The notes below the pieces were generated by a model. That model was not told the origin of the DNA and did not search any database. It saw only the letters and a list, made by a program, of their open reading frames with translations. The position numbers were made by a program, and so were the translations under genes. This document shows, piece after piece, positions 44,104-53,850 of a stretch of DNA of 64,000 nucleotides; position 1 is the stretch's first letter, and each line of letters starts with the position of its first letter. The stretch is from Aestuariivirga sp. (GTDB lineage: Bacteria > Pseudomonadota > Alphaproteobacteria > Rhizobiales > Aestuariivirgaceae), in contig NZ_JADCDB010000028.1 of NCBI RefSeq assembly GCF_020252395.1, forward strand, positions 1-64,000, read 5' to 3'.

Positions 44104-44752
44104 AGCCGAACGTATCTTCGAAGCCCGCGAGGCTCTGGCCGAAGGGCTTGCCCGCGACGTGGGCGAGGAACTGGCCCGCGCCATCGAGGCCAAGGGCAAG
44201 GCGACGTTGGCCGTCTCCGGCGGCACGACGCCAAAGCTGTTCTTCGAAAAGCTGTCGCAGATCGATATTCCGTGGAGCCGCGTGTCGGTGACGCTGGTCG
44301 ACGAGCGCCAGGTGCCGGAGAGCTCCGGGCGTTCCAACGCCCGGCTGGTGCGCGCACATCTCCTGCAGAACAAGGCGGCCGCCGCGCGCTTCGTGCCGCT
44401 GGTAGGCAACCCGGATGCCGAGAAGCTGCCGGCCTTCGACGTTGCCGTGCTGGGCATGGGTAATGACGGCCACACGGCCTCTTTCTTCCCCGGCGGCGAC
44501 ACGCTGGCCGAGGCCATTGATCCCGGGACAAGCAAGCGCCTCATTGCCATCAGTGCGCCGGGGGCAGGCGAGCCGCGCCTCACTTTCACGCTGCCCGTGC
44601 TCGAATCCGCCGCCAGGCTTGCGCTCCACATCGAAGGGGCCGAGAAGAAGCAGGTGCTGAAGCATGCTCTGGGCGATGGCCCGCAAGAAGACATGCCGGT
44701 GCGCGCGGTGCTGCGCAGTGCGACTCCCGTGACACTCTACTGGTGCCCTTGA
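44096..44752 (+). CDS. pgl: 6-phosphogluconolactonase
   Basis: A 218-residue DevB/Pgl-type protein of the glucosamine-6-phosphate isomerase fold. It has VSGGTTPKLFFEKL (about 40-53), LVDERQVP (about 67-74), and LGMGNDGHTASFFPGG (about 118-133). It hydrolyses 6-phosphogluconolactone. The start is a TTG inside the last codons of zwf; no ATG or GTG of suitable length exists, so this unusual start is likely real. Edd follows after 9 bp. Confidence 0.92.
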   Translation: MIEAERIFEAREALAEGLARDVGEELARAIEAKGKATLAVSGGTTPKLFFEKLSQIDIPWSRVSVTLVDERQVPESSGRSNARLVRAHLLQNKAAAARFVPLVGNPDAEKLPAFDVAVLGMGNDGHTASFFPGGDTLAEAIDPGTSKRLIAISAPGAGEPRLTFTLPVLESAARLALHIEGAEKKQVLKHALGDGPQEDMPVRAVLRSATPVTLYWCP

Positions 44753-44761
44753 GATAGATCC

Positions 44762-46564
<1,803 letters not shown>

Positions 46565-46576
<12 letters not shown>

Positions 46577-46615
46577 TAAGCGAGGCTGTGTGATGAGCGA
46601 GGCTGCGTGATGAGC
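46565..46615 (+). repeat. Three tandem 17-bp repeats across the edd/eda junction
   Basis: Units at 46565-46581, 46582-46598 and 46599-46615. The middle one reads GAGGCTGTGTGATGAGC; the first has TGATAAGC and the third GCGTGATGAGC. The unit holds the edd C-terminal codons plus a stop-start overlap. The first copy supplies the real edd stop (46574-46576). The second starts a five-codon minicistron (ATG 46593, peptide MSEAA) whose TGA overlaps the eda ATG at 46610 as TGATG. The ancestral state was probably a direct edd-eda TGATG overlap, copied twice. Confidence 0.85.
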
Positions 46616-47263
46616 AAAGTCTATCAAAAGGGCCTCGCCGAGGCGCTGGCGCTGGCGCCGGCCGTTCCGGTGCTGGTGATCGAGAAGGTGGAGGACGCCG
46701 TGCCGCTGGCACGCGCGCTGGTGAAGGGCGGGCTCCCCGTTCTCGAGATCACCCTGCGCACCGAGAAAGCGATGGACTGCATCCGCGCCATCGTCGCGGA
46801 AGTCGAGGGCGCCATCGTCGGCTGCGGAACGGTGCTGGCGCCGGAGCAATTGCGCGACTGCGACCGGCTGGGCTGCAAGTTCGCGGTCTCGCCGGGGTCC
46901 ACCGGCCGGCTGCTGGGCGCCGCGGAAGACTACGACATCGCGCTGCTGCCCGGTGGTGCGACGGCCTCCGAATGCATGGCGCTGCTGGAGTGGGGATACT
47001 CCATCCAGAAGTTCTTCCCCGCGGAACCCGCGGGCGGGACGGCTTATCTTTCGTCTCTCGCTTCACCGCTGCCGCGCATCCGCTTCTGCCCGACAGGCGG
47101 GATCACGCCGGAGAAGGCGGTGTCCTACCTGGAGCTCTCCAACGTCATCACCGTGGGCGGCTCGTGGATGGCGCCGAGGAAACTCGTCGAGGCGAAGGAC
47201 TGGGCAGGGATCGAAAAGCTGGCGCGCGAGGCGGCGCTACTCGGATCATCCCCGTCGCGGTGA
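46610..47263 (+). CDS. eda: 2-dehydro-3-deoxyphosphogluconate (KDPG) aldolase
   Basis: A 217-residue class I aldolase. Visible are [19 protein letters not shown] near the start, [10 protein letters not shown] (catalytic glutamate), GCGTVL, KFAVSPG, the Schiff-base region [11 protein letters not shown] (near 133) and FCPTGGI. It splits KDPG into pyruvate and glyceraldehyde 3-phosphate, the last Entner-Doudoroff step. I start it at ATG 46610, not the GTG three bases earlier, because ATG forms TGATG with the minicistron in the tandem repeat. A strong palindrome follows its stop. Confidence 0.93.
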   Translation: MSKVYQKGLAEALALAPAVPVLVIEKVEDAVPLARALVKGGLPVLEITLRTEKAMDCIRAIVAEVEGAIVGCGTVLAPEQLRDCDRLGCKFAVSPGSTGRLLGAAEDYDIALLPGGATASECMALLEWGYSIQKFFPAEPAGGTAYLSSLASPLPRIRFCPTGGITPEKAVSYLELSNVITVGGSWMAPRKLVEAKDWAGIEKLAREAALLGSSPSR

Positions 47264-47286
47264 CAGCCGGGGCCGGCCCCGGCTGT
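47263..47286 (+). terminator. Perfect 24-bp GC palindrome at the eda stop
   Basis: A perfect 12+12 palindrome (half ACAGCCGGGGCC) starts at the last base of the eda TGA. In RNA it could fold as a very stable hairpin with a small loop. No T run follows, so it is likely a 3'-end stabiliser or Rho-linked terminator for zwf-pgl-edd-eda. It may also derive from a dispersed GC palindrome. Confidence 0.5.
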
Positions 47287-47355
47287 CCGATGAGGTGACG
47301 GGGACGCTGGCCCTGTCTCATTCCCTTGCACCGCGACTCACTCTAACTTCGCCCC

Positions 47356-47931
47356 ATGCTCGATGCCGCTGCCTTCCGTGAGATCGCTCTCTCGAACCCG
47401 CACAATCGCCGGCTCCTCGAAGGCCTTGCGGAACTCGCCCTGCCGCAGTGCCACCTCACCGCCGGCTGCCTGTTCCAAACCCTGTGGAACGTCCTCTCCA
47501 GCCGCCCGCCGCCCGAGAACATCAAGGACTATGATGTTTTCTATTTCGATGGCGGAGACCTCTCGTGGGAGGCGGAGGACGCTGTCATCCGCCGCGTGGC
47601 GCCGCTCGCTGAACGGCTCGGCCTGCCGGTCGAGGTGAAGAACCAGGCCCGCGTCCACCTTTGGTACCGTCAACGCTTCGGCGGCGATTACCCGCAGCTC
47701 CATTCGGCGCGGGATGGCATCTCCCGCTACCTCGTGCGCTGCACCTGTGCCGGCATCGATGTGGCGACGGGCGAGGTTTTCGCTCCTGACGGCTTCGCCG
47801 ACCTCGCGGCCGGCATCCTCCGCATCAACCCGCTCATCCCGCAGCCAGGCAAATGGCAGACGAAAGCGCAGAGCTACCGCGCCAGGTGGCCGTGGCTCCG
47901 GATCGTGGAGGAGGGCGATGAGTTGGCTTGA
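47356..47931 (+). CDS. Nucleotidyltransferase-family protein (DUF925/NTP_transf_6)
   Basis: A 191-residue protein of the DUF925 family. The diagnostic parts are CLFQTLWNVLSSRPP (about 38-52), IKDYDVFYFDGGDLSWEAED (about 56-75, with the DxFYFD acidic pair), VEVKNQARVHLWY (about 94-106) and the C-terminal KAQSYRARWPWL. It is predicted to have a nucleotidyltransferase fold; the substrate is unknown. It stands alone between eda and lepA. Confidence 0.82.
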   Translation: MLDAAAFREIALSNPHNRRLLEGLAELALPQCHLTAGCLFQTLWNVLSSRPPPENIKDYDVFYFDGGDLSWEAEDAVIRRVAPLAERLGLPVEVKNQARVHLWYRQRFGGDYPQLHSARDGISRYLVRCTCAGIDVATGEVFAPDGFADLAAGILRINPLIPQPGKWQTKAQSYRARWPWLRIVEEGDELA

Positions 47932-48376
47932 GGAACACGCCCTTCGACTGTCATGCCCCCTTGCGGCCGGCATCCCTCTTAAACCCGTCATCATACCCCT
48001 TGCAGCCGTCGTATCCGCGGCAACCGTCATGCCGGCGATGAAAAGGCGCGGTCCACCCAAACACTCCCAGGAATTTTAGGCGTGCCTTTATTCCTGATCT
48101 ATGATGCGCATTTACCACTCCTTCCATCTATGTCCTGCTCGCCACGGTGAGCTCGGGCGGGGTGGAGGGCAGGCCTGCGGGTGTGGCTCAATGTAGTCCG
48201 CACTCCCCGGAGCCGGGAGTGAGACCCGTGAGCATTGCGGCCCCCGCGCCGGGCAGCGCCCGCGCCTCCGCTTTCGACCCTCGGGGGGCCATCTCCAACT
48301 CCGCAAAGTCGGCTCCGTGCCTGCGACCCGGCAAAGCTTGACCTTGCCCACCCCCAATGCCAAACAGCCCGCAATC
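47932..48376. other. 445-bp non-coding spacer with degenerate REP-like sequence
   Basis: No convincing gene. Two similar stretches, 47949-47975 (GTCATGCCCCCTTGCGGCC...) and 47987-48015 (GTCATCATACCCCTTGCAGC...), look like decayed copies of one extragenic repeat; a near-palindrome TCATGCCGGCGATGA lies at 48027-48041. A clean 6-bp-stem hairpin, ACTCCC/GGGAGT, is at 48202-48220. The last 150 bp must contain the lepA promoter, but I see no clear -35/-10 pair. Short open frames here lack family resemblance. Confidence 0.45.
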
Positions 48377-50179
48377 ATGATCGACACCGCGCACATCCGG
48401 AATTTCTCCATCATCGCCCACATCGACCACGGCAAATCGACTCTTGCCGACCGGTTGATCCAGCTCTGCGGCGCCGTCTCCGACCGCGAGATGGTGGACC
48501 AGATCCTCGACTCGATGGACATCGAGCGCGAGCGCGGCATCACCATCAAGGCCAACACCGTCCGCCTCGACTACACCGCGAAGAACGGCGAGAAATACGT
48601 TTTGAACCTCATCGACACGCCCGGCCACGTCGATTTCGCCTACGAAGTCTCCCGCTCGCTCGCCGCCTGCGAGGGCTCGCTGCTGGTGGTCGACGCCAGC
48701 CAGGGCGTCGAGGCTCAGACGCTCGCCAACGTTTACCAGGCGATCAACAACAACCACGAGATCGTGCCGGTCCTCAACAAGGTGGACCTGCCGGCTGCCG
48801 ATGCCGACCGCGTGCGCCAGCAGATCGAGGACGTGATCGGCATCGATGCCTCCGATGCGATTCCGATCTCCGCCAAGACGGGCGTGGGCGTGCCCGATGT
48901 GCTGGAAGCCATCGTGCACCGCCTGCCGGCGCCCAAGGGCGACCGCGGCAAACCCCTCAAGGCGCTCCTCGTTGACTCCTGGTACGATTCCTATCTCGGC
49001 GTGGTCGTGCTGGTGCGCATCGTCGATGGGGTGATGAGGAAAGGCCAGAAGGTCCGCCTCGTCTCCACCAACGCCGTCTACCAGCTCGACCGCGTGGGCG
49101 TATCGAGGCCAAAGAAGGAGAATGTGGACGAACTTGGCCCCGGCGAAATCGGCTTCTTCACCGCCTCGATCAAGCAGGTGGCCGACACGCGCGTCGGCGA
49201 CACCGTCGTCGACGAGAAGAACATGGACGTCGTGCCGTTGCCGGGCTTCCGGCCCGCGCAGTCCGTCGTGTTCGCGGGCTTCTTCCCTGTCGACGCGGCG
49301 CGCTTCGAGGAGCTGCGCGAGGCGATGGGCAGGCTCCGCCTCAACGACGCGAGCTTCACCTATGACATGGAAACCTCCGCGGCGCTCGGCTTCGGGTTCC
49401 GCTGCGGCTTCCTCGGCCTTCTCCACCTCGAAATCGTCCGCGAGCGGATCGAGCGCGAGTTCAACGTCGATATCATCACCACAGCGCCGTCGGTCATCTA
49501 CAAGGTCAACATGCGCGACGGCACGCATATCGACCTGCACAACCCGGCCGACCTGCCCGACCAGACGCTGATCGAATCGGTAGAGGAGCCGTGGATCGAG
49601 GCCACGATCCTCGTGCCCGACGACTACCTCGGTTCCATCCTCAAGCTCTGCGAGGACCGCCGCGGCCGTCAAAAGCAGCTTACCTATGCCGGCTCGCGCG
49701 CCATGGTGGTCTATGAATTGCCGCTCAACGAGGTGGTGTTCGACTTCTACGACCGCCTGAAGTCCGTTTCCCGCGGCTATGCCTCTTTCGACTACAGGAT
49801 GACCGGCTATGAAAAGGGCGACCTCGTGCGCTTGGGAATCCTTGTTAATGCCGAGCCGGTCGATGCGCTGGCGATGATCGTGCACAGGAACCGCGCCGAA
49901 CAGCGCGGCCGCGCGATGTGCGAGAAGCTGAAGGAGCTGATCCCGCGCCACATGTTCCAGATACCGATTCAGGCGGCGATCGGCGGCAAGATCGTTGCGC
50001 GCGAGACGCTCTCGGCGCTGCGCAAGGACGTCACCAGCAAGTGCTACGGCGGCGACATCAGCCGCAAGAGGAAGCTTCTGGACAAGCAGAAGGAGGGCAA
50101 GAAGAAGATGCGGCAGTTCGGCAAGGTCGATATCCCGCAGGAGGCCTTCATCTCCGCCCTCAAGATGGACGAGAACTGA
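48377..50179 (+). CDS. lepA: Elongation factor 4 (LepA, ribosome back-translocase)
   Basis: A 600-residue translational GTPase. It opens with [20 protein letters not shown] (G1), has RERGITIKA (G2), DTPGHVDF (G3) and NKVDLPAAD (G4). The LepA-specific C-terminal domain ends [20 protein letters not shown] and AFISALK. ATG 48377 gives the normal length; an upstream in-frame start would add 20 unconserved residues. LepA promotes translation under stress. It is followed directly by a junction with gene remnants. Confidence 0.95.
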   Translation: MIDTAHIRNFSIIAHIDHGKSTLADRLIQLCGAVSDREMVDQILDSMDIERERGITIKANTVRLDYTAKNGEKYVLNLIDTPGHVDFAYEVSRSLAACEGSLLVVDASQGVEAQTLANVYQAINNNHEIVPVLNKVDLPAADADRVRQQIEDVIGIDASDAIPISAKTGVGVPDVLEAIVHRLPAPKGDRGKPLKALLVDSWYDSYLGVVVLVRIVDGVMRKGQKVRLVSTNAVYQLDRVGVSRPKKENVDELGPGEIGFFTASIKQVADTRVGDTVVDEKNMDVVPLPGFRPAQSVVFAGFFPVDAARFEELREAMGRLRLNDASFTYDMETSAALGFGFRCGFLGLLHLEIVRERIEREFNVDIITTAPSVIYKVNMRDGTHIDLHNPADLPDQTLIESVEEPWIEATILVPDDYLGSILKLCEDRRGRQKQLTYAGSRAMVVYELPLNEVVFDFYDRLKSVSRGYASFDYRMTGYEKGDLVRLGILVNAEPVDALAMIVHRNRAEQRGRAMCEKLKELIPRHMFQIPIQAAIGGKIVARETLSALRKDVTSKCYGGDISRKRKLLDKQKEGKKKMRQFGKVDIPQEAFISALKMDEN

Positions 50180-50220
50180 CGAACGGGGGTAGTGTCCAGA
50201 TTCTTTCGCACATTTTTTCA

Positions 50221-50430
50221 AGCGACAGCGGCTTCGGTTTGGGTTTCCTCGGCCTTAAGGCGCACCGCGGGCAGCAGTTCGTGGCGCAGCTCGACCATGG
50301 CGATCCCCTGTGGAAGGCCATGACGACCGGCGATCCGCTGGCCGCCATGATGATGATGAATGAAGGCGGCGTGCCGGTCTCCATCGACGCCGACCTGAAG
50401 TCCGAAGCCGCGCTCGAGCTCTGCGGTTTG
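50221..50430 (+). pseudogene. Unidentified coding remnant downstream of lepA
   Basis: From about 50221 the plus frame reads SDSGFGLGFLGLKAHRGQQF and continues to NEGGVPVSIDADLKSEAALE. Third positions are almost all G or C, as in real genes of this genome, until about 50430, where the bias stops; the frame itself closes at 50493. There is no good start codon or ribosome site. I do not recognise the family. It looks like a leftover of a gene truncated at both ends. The minus strand is also open here, so the strand is not certain. Confidence 0.25.
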
Positions 50431-50486
50431 TCTGGTTTAAACAAGCAATTGCAGGGTCATCCGGAAGCGGGGCTGGGCCATATTTC

Positions 50487-50497
50487 GGAATAATTCC
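50487..50497. promoter_or_regulatory. Palindrome GGAATAATTCC ahead of the MbfA-like fragment
   Basis: An 11-bp perfect palindrome in AT-richer DNA, 36 bp before the GTG of the MbfA-like fragment. Genes of the mbfA type are often controlled by the iron regulator Irr, whose sites are AT-rich palindromes of similar layout, so this could be a relic operator. Weak evidence. Confidence 0.25.
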
Positions 50498-50532
50498 AGC
50501 CTGATGGCCAGAGTGAAGGGGCAAAGCCAGCA

Positions 50533-50595
50533 GTGAAAGGCTTCTCCGGCCTCACCGAACAGGAAATCCTCGCTCTCGCCGATCTGTCGCTTTGA
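50533..50595 (+). pseudogene. N-terminal stub of a rubrerythrin/VIT (MbfA-like) protein
   Basis: A GTG-started frame of 20 codons reads VKGFSGLTEQEILALADLSL and stops. The core LTEQEILALA matches the start of membrane-bound ferritin-like MbfA/erythrin-VIT1 proteins, where it is followed by an acidic ferroxidase motif that is missing here. The upstream sequence AGTGAAGGGG can act as a ribosome site. It is probably the 5' end of an mbfA gene whose remainder was lost when the less GC-rich tad region came to lie here. Confidence 0.4.
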
Positions 50596-50600
50596 AATCG

Positions 50601-50649
50601 GGAGCATCTTTCGCTTCGCAAGCAATTACACTTGCTCTCACGATGCTCC
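50601..50649 (-). terminator. Nested inverted repeat before the TadE-like gene end
   Basis: GGAGCATC (50601-50608) pairs with GATGCTCC (50642-50649), and within the loop AGCAA pairs with TTGCT. The structure lies 32 bp downstream of the stop of the minus-strand TadE-like gene at 50681, so it may end that transcript. The outer stem is only 8 bp with a long loop, and no T run is obvious. Confidence 0.3.
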
Positions 50650-50680
50650 AAGCCCGGCAGACTGCGCTTCGGTCGTCAGT

Positions 50681-51265
50681 TCATGGACATGGGGTCAAAA
50701 TGCAAAGCGTTTGCGACTCACGAAGTGCCATGAACATCTGCCTTTCGATAACCTTGTTATTGAACGCAGTGCCCAACCACGGAATACCGGGCATGGAGAA
50801 TGGCACGCACACGACGGCCAGCACCACGTCGGTGGTCTGTCCGGCAACAACCAGTTTGCTGATAGGAGAGGTACTGGAGGTATCGGGCTCACTACAGGCC
50901 GTGCCATTTGACGACGACTTGCTCCAGCGTAGGGTCGCCTGCGTGTCTGTCTTGTTTTTTAGATAAAAATTGTATACGTCGACCCGGACGTTCGTGGCGT
51001 CGATTGGCCGGAGTGACAACTCGGCGGCGGTGAAGTAGTCGTCGATGTCCGAGGTTTTAATTGTGTCTTTATGACGGGTGACAAGATCTGCGGCCAGTTC
51101 CGCCGCCGCCTTCACCTTTAGGTTTACATTCATAAACTTAGTTATGTTGATCGTGCCGATGAACAGCAACAGCAGCATCGGGAAGACGATGATAAACTCA
51201 ATTGCAGCGACGCCCCGGTCCCCGCGTGACCTTGTCCGGGTGTGACGAGTGGCTGCGACCGTCAT
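50681..51265 (-). CDS. TadE/TadG-like pseudopilin, pilus assembly
   Basis: A 194-residue protein with a short basic N-terminus, then RGVAAIEFIIVFPMLLLLFIG, the TadE-like processing site and hydrophobic helix (about 17-40). The remainder is predicted extracytoplasmic and has five cysteines, two in the C-terminal part. TadE-type pseudopilins are cleaved by the CpaA/TadV prepilin peptidase and needed for Flp pili. It overlaps the second TadE-like gene by 4 bp. It is transcribed away from the main cpa operon. GC content is lower than in the flanking metabolic genes. Confidence 0.82.
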   Translation of the reverse strand: MTVAATRHTRTRSRGDRGVAAIEFIIVFPMLLLLFIGTINITKFMNVNLKVKAAAELAADLVTRHKDTIKTSDIDDYFTAAELSLRPIDATNVRVDVYNFYLKNKTDTQATLRWSKSSSNGTACSEPDTSSTSPISKLVVAGQTTDVVLAVVCVPFSMPGIPWLGTAFNNKVIERQMFMALRESQTLCILTPCP

Positions 51266-51834
51266 TGCTGTCCCTCGTTTTTGAAAACGGCGGTTGCCAC
51301 AAGACGCCTGATGCCTGGATATGTGCTAACATTGCCGAATAAAAGCGCAGGTCCGGGAAAGGCGAATTTCCAGTCGTAGGTGACGATCAGAGACCCCGCC
51401 ATGCCTGGCCCACCCGGTTCGTATGTCTCGGTATATCCCGCTTGGTTATTCGTTTTTCCAACACCTGTCGCCGGATTGGGAATGGCTGTTTTGATGTCTG
51501 CAAATTTCTTGCCGTTCCGGACGTCCACACTGAGGTCCGTGCAGGTTGTCATTTGCATTCCCGAGCAAACCAAGGTCTTGAAAGCGGAGATGTTCATCTG
51601 TGGCGTGTTATTTGTGTTATCGGGCGGCCCTACTTTCAAAAGCCAAATGCTCCGCGCGGCCTTCTCCGTTGCGAATTGAAGCCGGTTCTGCATGAAGATA
51701 AATGTGCCGATCTCGAAGATCGCGCCGAACAACAGTATGAGAATGGGGGCGACGATGGCAAATTCGATGGCGGTGACGCCCGCCTCGCCCCGCCGCAACC
51801 TCCCCGGTGATAATGACCGCGCCAAGTTTGCCAT
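51262..51834 (-). CDS. TadE-like pseudopilin, pilus assembly
   Basis: A 190-residue protein. GEAGVTAIEFAIVAPILILL (about 17-36) is the G/E processing motif and helix of TadE-like pseudopilins. The rest is an exported domain with a cysteine pair (CSGMQMTTC). It is the first of two coupled minus-strand pseudopilin genes; its partner starts inside its stop codon. Flp systems usually need TadE and TadF/TadG together, so this pair probably fills both roles. Confidence 0.82.
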   Translation of the reverse strand: MANLARSLSPGRLRRGEAGVTAIEFAIVAPILILLFGAIFEIGTFIFMQNRLQFATEKAARSIWLLKVGPPDNTNNTPQMNISAFKTLVCSGMQMTTCTDLSVDVRNGKKFADIKTAIPNPATGVGKTNNQAGYTETYEPGGPGMAGSLIVTYDWKFAFPGPALLFGNVSTYPGIRRLVATAVFKNEGQQ

Positions 51835-51927
51835 TAATTGGACTCCGCTTCAGCCAATCCGATAACCGGATATGACTTCTACAGAGCATTTCGGTGCAGA
51901 GCAATGATTAAAGGAAGGACAAGATCC

Positions 51928-52530
51928 TTACTGAGGGAGGGGGGATGTTGGAATGGTGATCGTTGTTACTGTTGGCTGTGTCACCACCGGTTGCGTAACC
52001 ATGGGTTGAGTAGTTACTTGTTGTGCACCCGTTTGTTGCGCCGTCATAGCGTCGCCAATGACTTGACCCAACGCGAGGCCGGACTTTTGACCGGCTTGGC
52101 CGACGTAGTTTCCGGAAAACTCAGCTGAGTCGCCGATCCGCAGAGCCGGTTCGCAGTCCCTCGGGCAGGTATAGGTCTTTCGCCCGGCCGGCGAATACAT
52201 CGAGACGCTGTAGCGGTCCTCGAAGATTACCCGCACCAAGTAGTCTCCGAGTTTCCTGCCCTTGGCGTCCAGCGCGACGACATTGGTCAGACCCCAGGCC
52301 CTGGGATGAAAGAACAGAGACTGGCCGTCCATAGTGACGTCAGCCACTGAAGGATTTCCGATGACCACCGTTGCCGGAGCTTCGGGCAGGGTTACAATCT
52401 TCGACTGATCGGCGATCAGTACGATTTCCTGCGCCGCGTGCACGGCCGACGCAGCGGAGATTGAGGTGGCCATGCCGAGGGCGACGAATGACAATGTCCG
52501 ATGAAATCGATAACGCAGCAGACTAAACAT
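51928..52530 (-). CDS. Secretin N-terminal-like pilus assembly protein (CpaC-N family)
   Basis: A 200-residue exported protein. A signal sequence (about 1-33, ending SAVHAA) precedes a domain (about 35-110) resembling the N-terminal domain of the CpaC/RcpA secretin: ADQSKIVTLPEAPATVVIGN, then PSVADVTMDGQSLFF and TNVVALDAKGR. It has no secretin core. A CPRDC cysteine pair follows. The C-terminus carries TQPMVTQPVVTQPTVT-type repeats and is likely disordered. It starts 506 bp from flp on the opposite strand. It may help anchor or pilot the secretin. Confidence 0.75.
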   Translation of the reverse strand: MFSLLRYRFHRTLSFVALGMATSISAASAVHAAQEIVLIADQSKIVTLPEAPATVVIGNPSVADVTMDGQSLFFHPRAWGLTNVVALDAKGRKLGDYLVRVIFEDRYSVSMYSPAGRKTYTCPRDCEPALRIGDSAEFSGNYVGQAGQKSGLALGQVIGDAMTAQQTGAQQVTTQPMVTQPVVTQPTVTTITIPTSPLPQ

Positions 52531-53036
52531 GACAAATCCTCGTCCTACGGTTGTCTAACCCATAACAGGGAACCGGTGAATCTTCCCTTAAGCGCCCTCA
52601 GGCTACACCAACATCCACTTCCTCATCTTCGTGAATGAATAGTCCCTGCCCTTGGGAGACATAAGCAAGTAGAATCTTGTAAGATCACGTACTGAAAACA
52701 TGGACTGAAATATAATAGAATCCCGAAACAGCAATTAGATCGAAAATTAATGAAATTGTTGTTTGCAATTGATGCTGTACTATTTATTTCCATCATGGGT
52801 ATGCGCGTATAGGGCAGTATATAAGTGGATTTATTGCCATATCCGGAGGGGATGTTGTGAGTATTAAAGTAAATTGAAATCCCCGCGTGCCCGTTCGCGT
52901 CGATTCTCTCGCTAAGTTCACTTGACGGACGGCTTCATTTCTCCTTAAAAGATGACCGCGAATATGCAAATGGTGGTTTCGGATAAGGGCTAACGTCCGG
53001 TATTCTGGACCATGTCATAACTGAACGGAGTTCGAT
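52531..53036. other. 506-bp AT-rich divergent regulatory region before flp
   Basis: This spacer separates the minus-strand CpaC-N-like gene from flp. It is much richer in A+T than the rest of the window, especially 52670-52880. No gene is evident. A strong ribosome-like GGAGGGG at about 52846 precedes a five-codon frame (GTG AGT ATT AAA GTA), which may be chance. A promoter candidate for flp lies at 52922-52950. The length and composition suggest binding sites for regulators or nucleoid proteins. Confidence 0.5.
52922..52950 (+). promoter_or_regulatory. Candidate sigma-70 promoter for flp
   Basis: TTGACG (52922-52927) and TTAAAA (52945-52950) are separated by exactly 17 bp and stand about 87 bp before the flp ATG. 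The -35 box is near consensus; the -10 box is weaker. Pilin genes are usually the most highly expressed of the cluster, which fits a promoter of their own. Confidence 0.45.
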
Positions 53037-53204
53037 ATGAACAACATCGTAAGATTCCTCAAAGACGAGTCGGGGGCCACCGCGATTGAATACGGTCTCC
53101 TGGCGGCCCTTATTGCAGTCGTGATCATCACGTCTGTCAGGCTTCTCGGAAACACACTCAATTCGAAGTTCTCGGCGATCGCGAACGCGATCAACGCAAC
53201 CTAA
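53037..53204 (+). CDS. flp: Flp/Fap-type pilin
   Basis: A 55-residue pilin precursor. It reads MNNIVRFLKDESGATAIEYG at the start: a short basic leader, the G/A processing site before TAIEYG, and then a hydrophobic helix (LLAALIAVVIITSV). The glutamate and tyrosine of the Flp motif are present. After cleavage by CpaA it polymerises into the adhesive Flp pilus. GGAG lies 6 bases upstream of the ATG. The prepilin peptidase gene follows after 53 bp. Confidence 0.93.
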   Translation: MNNIVRFLKDESGATAIEYGLLAALIAVVIITSVRLLGNTLNSKFSAIANAINAT

Positions 53205-53257
53205 GCAGCAGGGTTCGTTTGCGCTCTGTAGGATAGAATTTCGGATTTCCTGCAGAC

Positions 53258-53779
53258 ATGGCCAATTTGCCGATTGGAGAACTACCAGTACTTCTTTTCA
53301 CATTCGCTTTGATTTTGGCGGGTGCGGAAGATGTTTTTTCAAGGCGTATTCCGAATGCGTTGACATTAGGGATGGTTCTCGGTTTCCTGCTCTTGGCTCC
53401 TTCAAGTGGGTTGACGGGCTGGGAATTACTTCAGCATATGCTCGCATCGTGTGTGCTGTTGTTGTTGGGCTACGGTCTTTTTTCTCTTGGCTTCATGGGC
53501 GGGGGAGATGCAAAGTTGATGGCAGCGGCCGGGCTTTGGCTCGGTCCGCTGCCGTCAGTCGTTTTTACACTTTTCACGACGCTTTGCGGCGGCGTTCTTG
53601 CGGCAGCTATCGGGTGCTGGTTCATGGCACGCGGTGAGATCGGTATGAGGAGTCGTACGGCAGACCGGATGTTAAGCCGGGTCGCTCCCGACGTGCCTTA
53701 TGGATTTGCTTTTGCTGCCGGCGCTATTCTCGCCACTCCTTACAGTTGGATGACTGTGGCCGCTGCGGGGCAAACATAG
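53258..53779 (+). CDS. cpaA: Prepilin peptidase CpaA/TadV (A24 family)
   Basis: A 173-residue membrane aspartyl protease with about six helices. The two catalytic aspartates are in GAEDVFSRRIPN (about residue 24) and FMGGGDAKLMAAAG (about residue 84). It lacks the N-methyltransferase domain of type IV pilus PilD, as expected for TadV. It matures Flp and the TadE-like pseudopilins. Confidence 0.92.
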   Translation: MANLPIGELPVLLFTFALILAGAEDVFSRRIPNALTLGMVLGFLLLAPSSGLTGWELLQHMLASCVLLLLGYGLFSLGFMGGGDAKLMAAAGLWLGPLPSVVFTLFTTLCGGVLAAAIGCWFMARGEIGMRSRTADRMLSRVAPDVPYGFAFAAGAILATPYSWMTVAAAGQT

Positions 53780-53850
53780 TTAACGCAAATTTGACGATTT
53801 CGCCCCATGATGGCCTTGTTGTCATTTTGGTTTGCTCTGGGACCTGATTA

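Noticed and set aside
48147-48341. Short plus-strand frame upstream of lepA.
   Set aside because: It is Pro/Ser/Ala-rich with no motif or ribosome site and lies in DNA with hairpins and decayed repeats, so it is more likely non-coding.
48317-48376. An extended lepA start adding about 20 residues.
   Set aside because: Family members begin close to [16 protein letters not shown]; the extra residues are unconserved and ATG 48377 gives the normal length.
50218-50444. Minus-strand open frame across the lepA-downstream remnant, ending LKAEETQTEAAVA.
   Set aside because: The tail looks natural, but it has no start codon with a ribosome site, and third-position G/C use is clearly lower than in the plus frame. 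I kept only a low-confidence plus-strand remnant.
52858-52875. Five-codon frame after GGAGGGG before flp as a leader peptide gene.
   Set aside because: Too short to support; no attenuator-like hairpin or codon run follows. Mentioned only within the spacer description.
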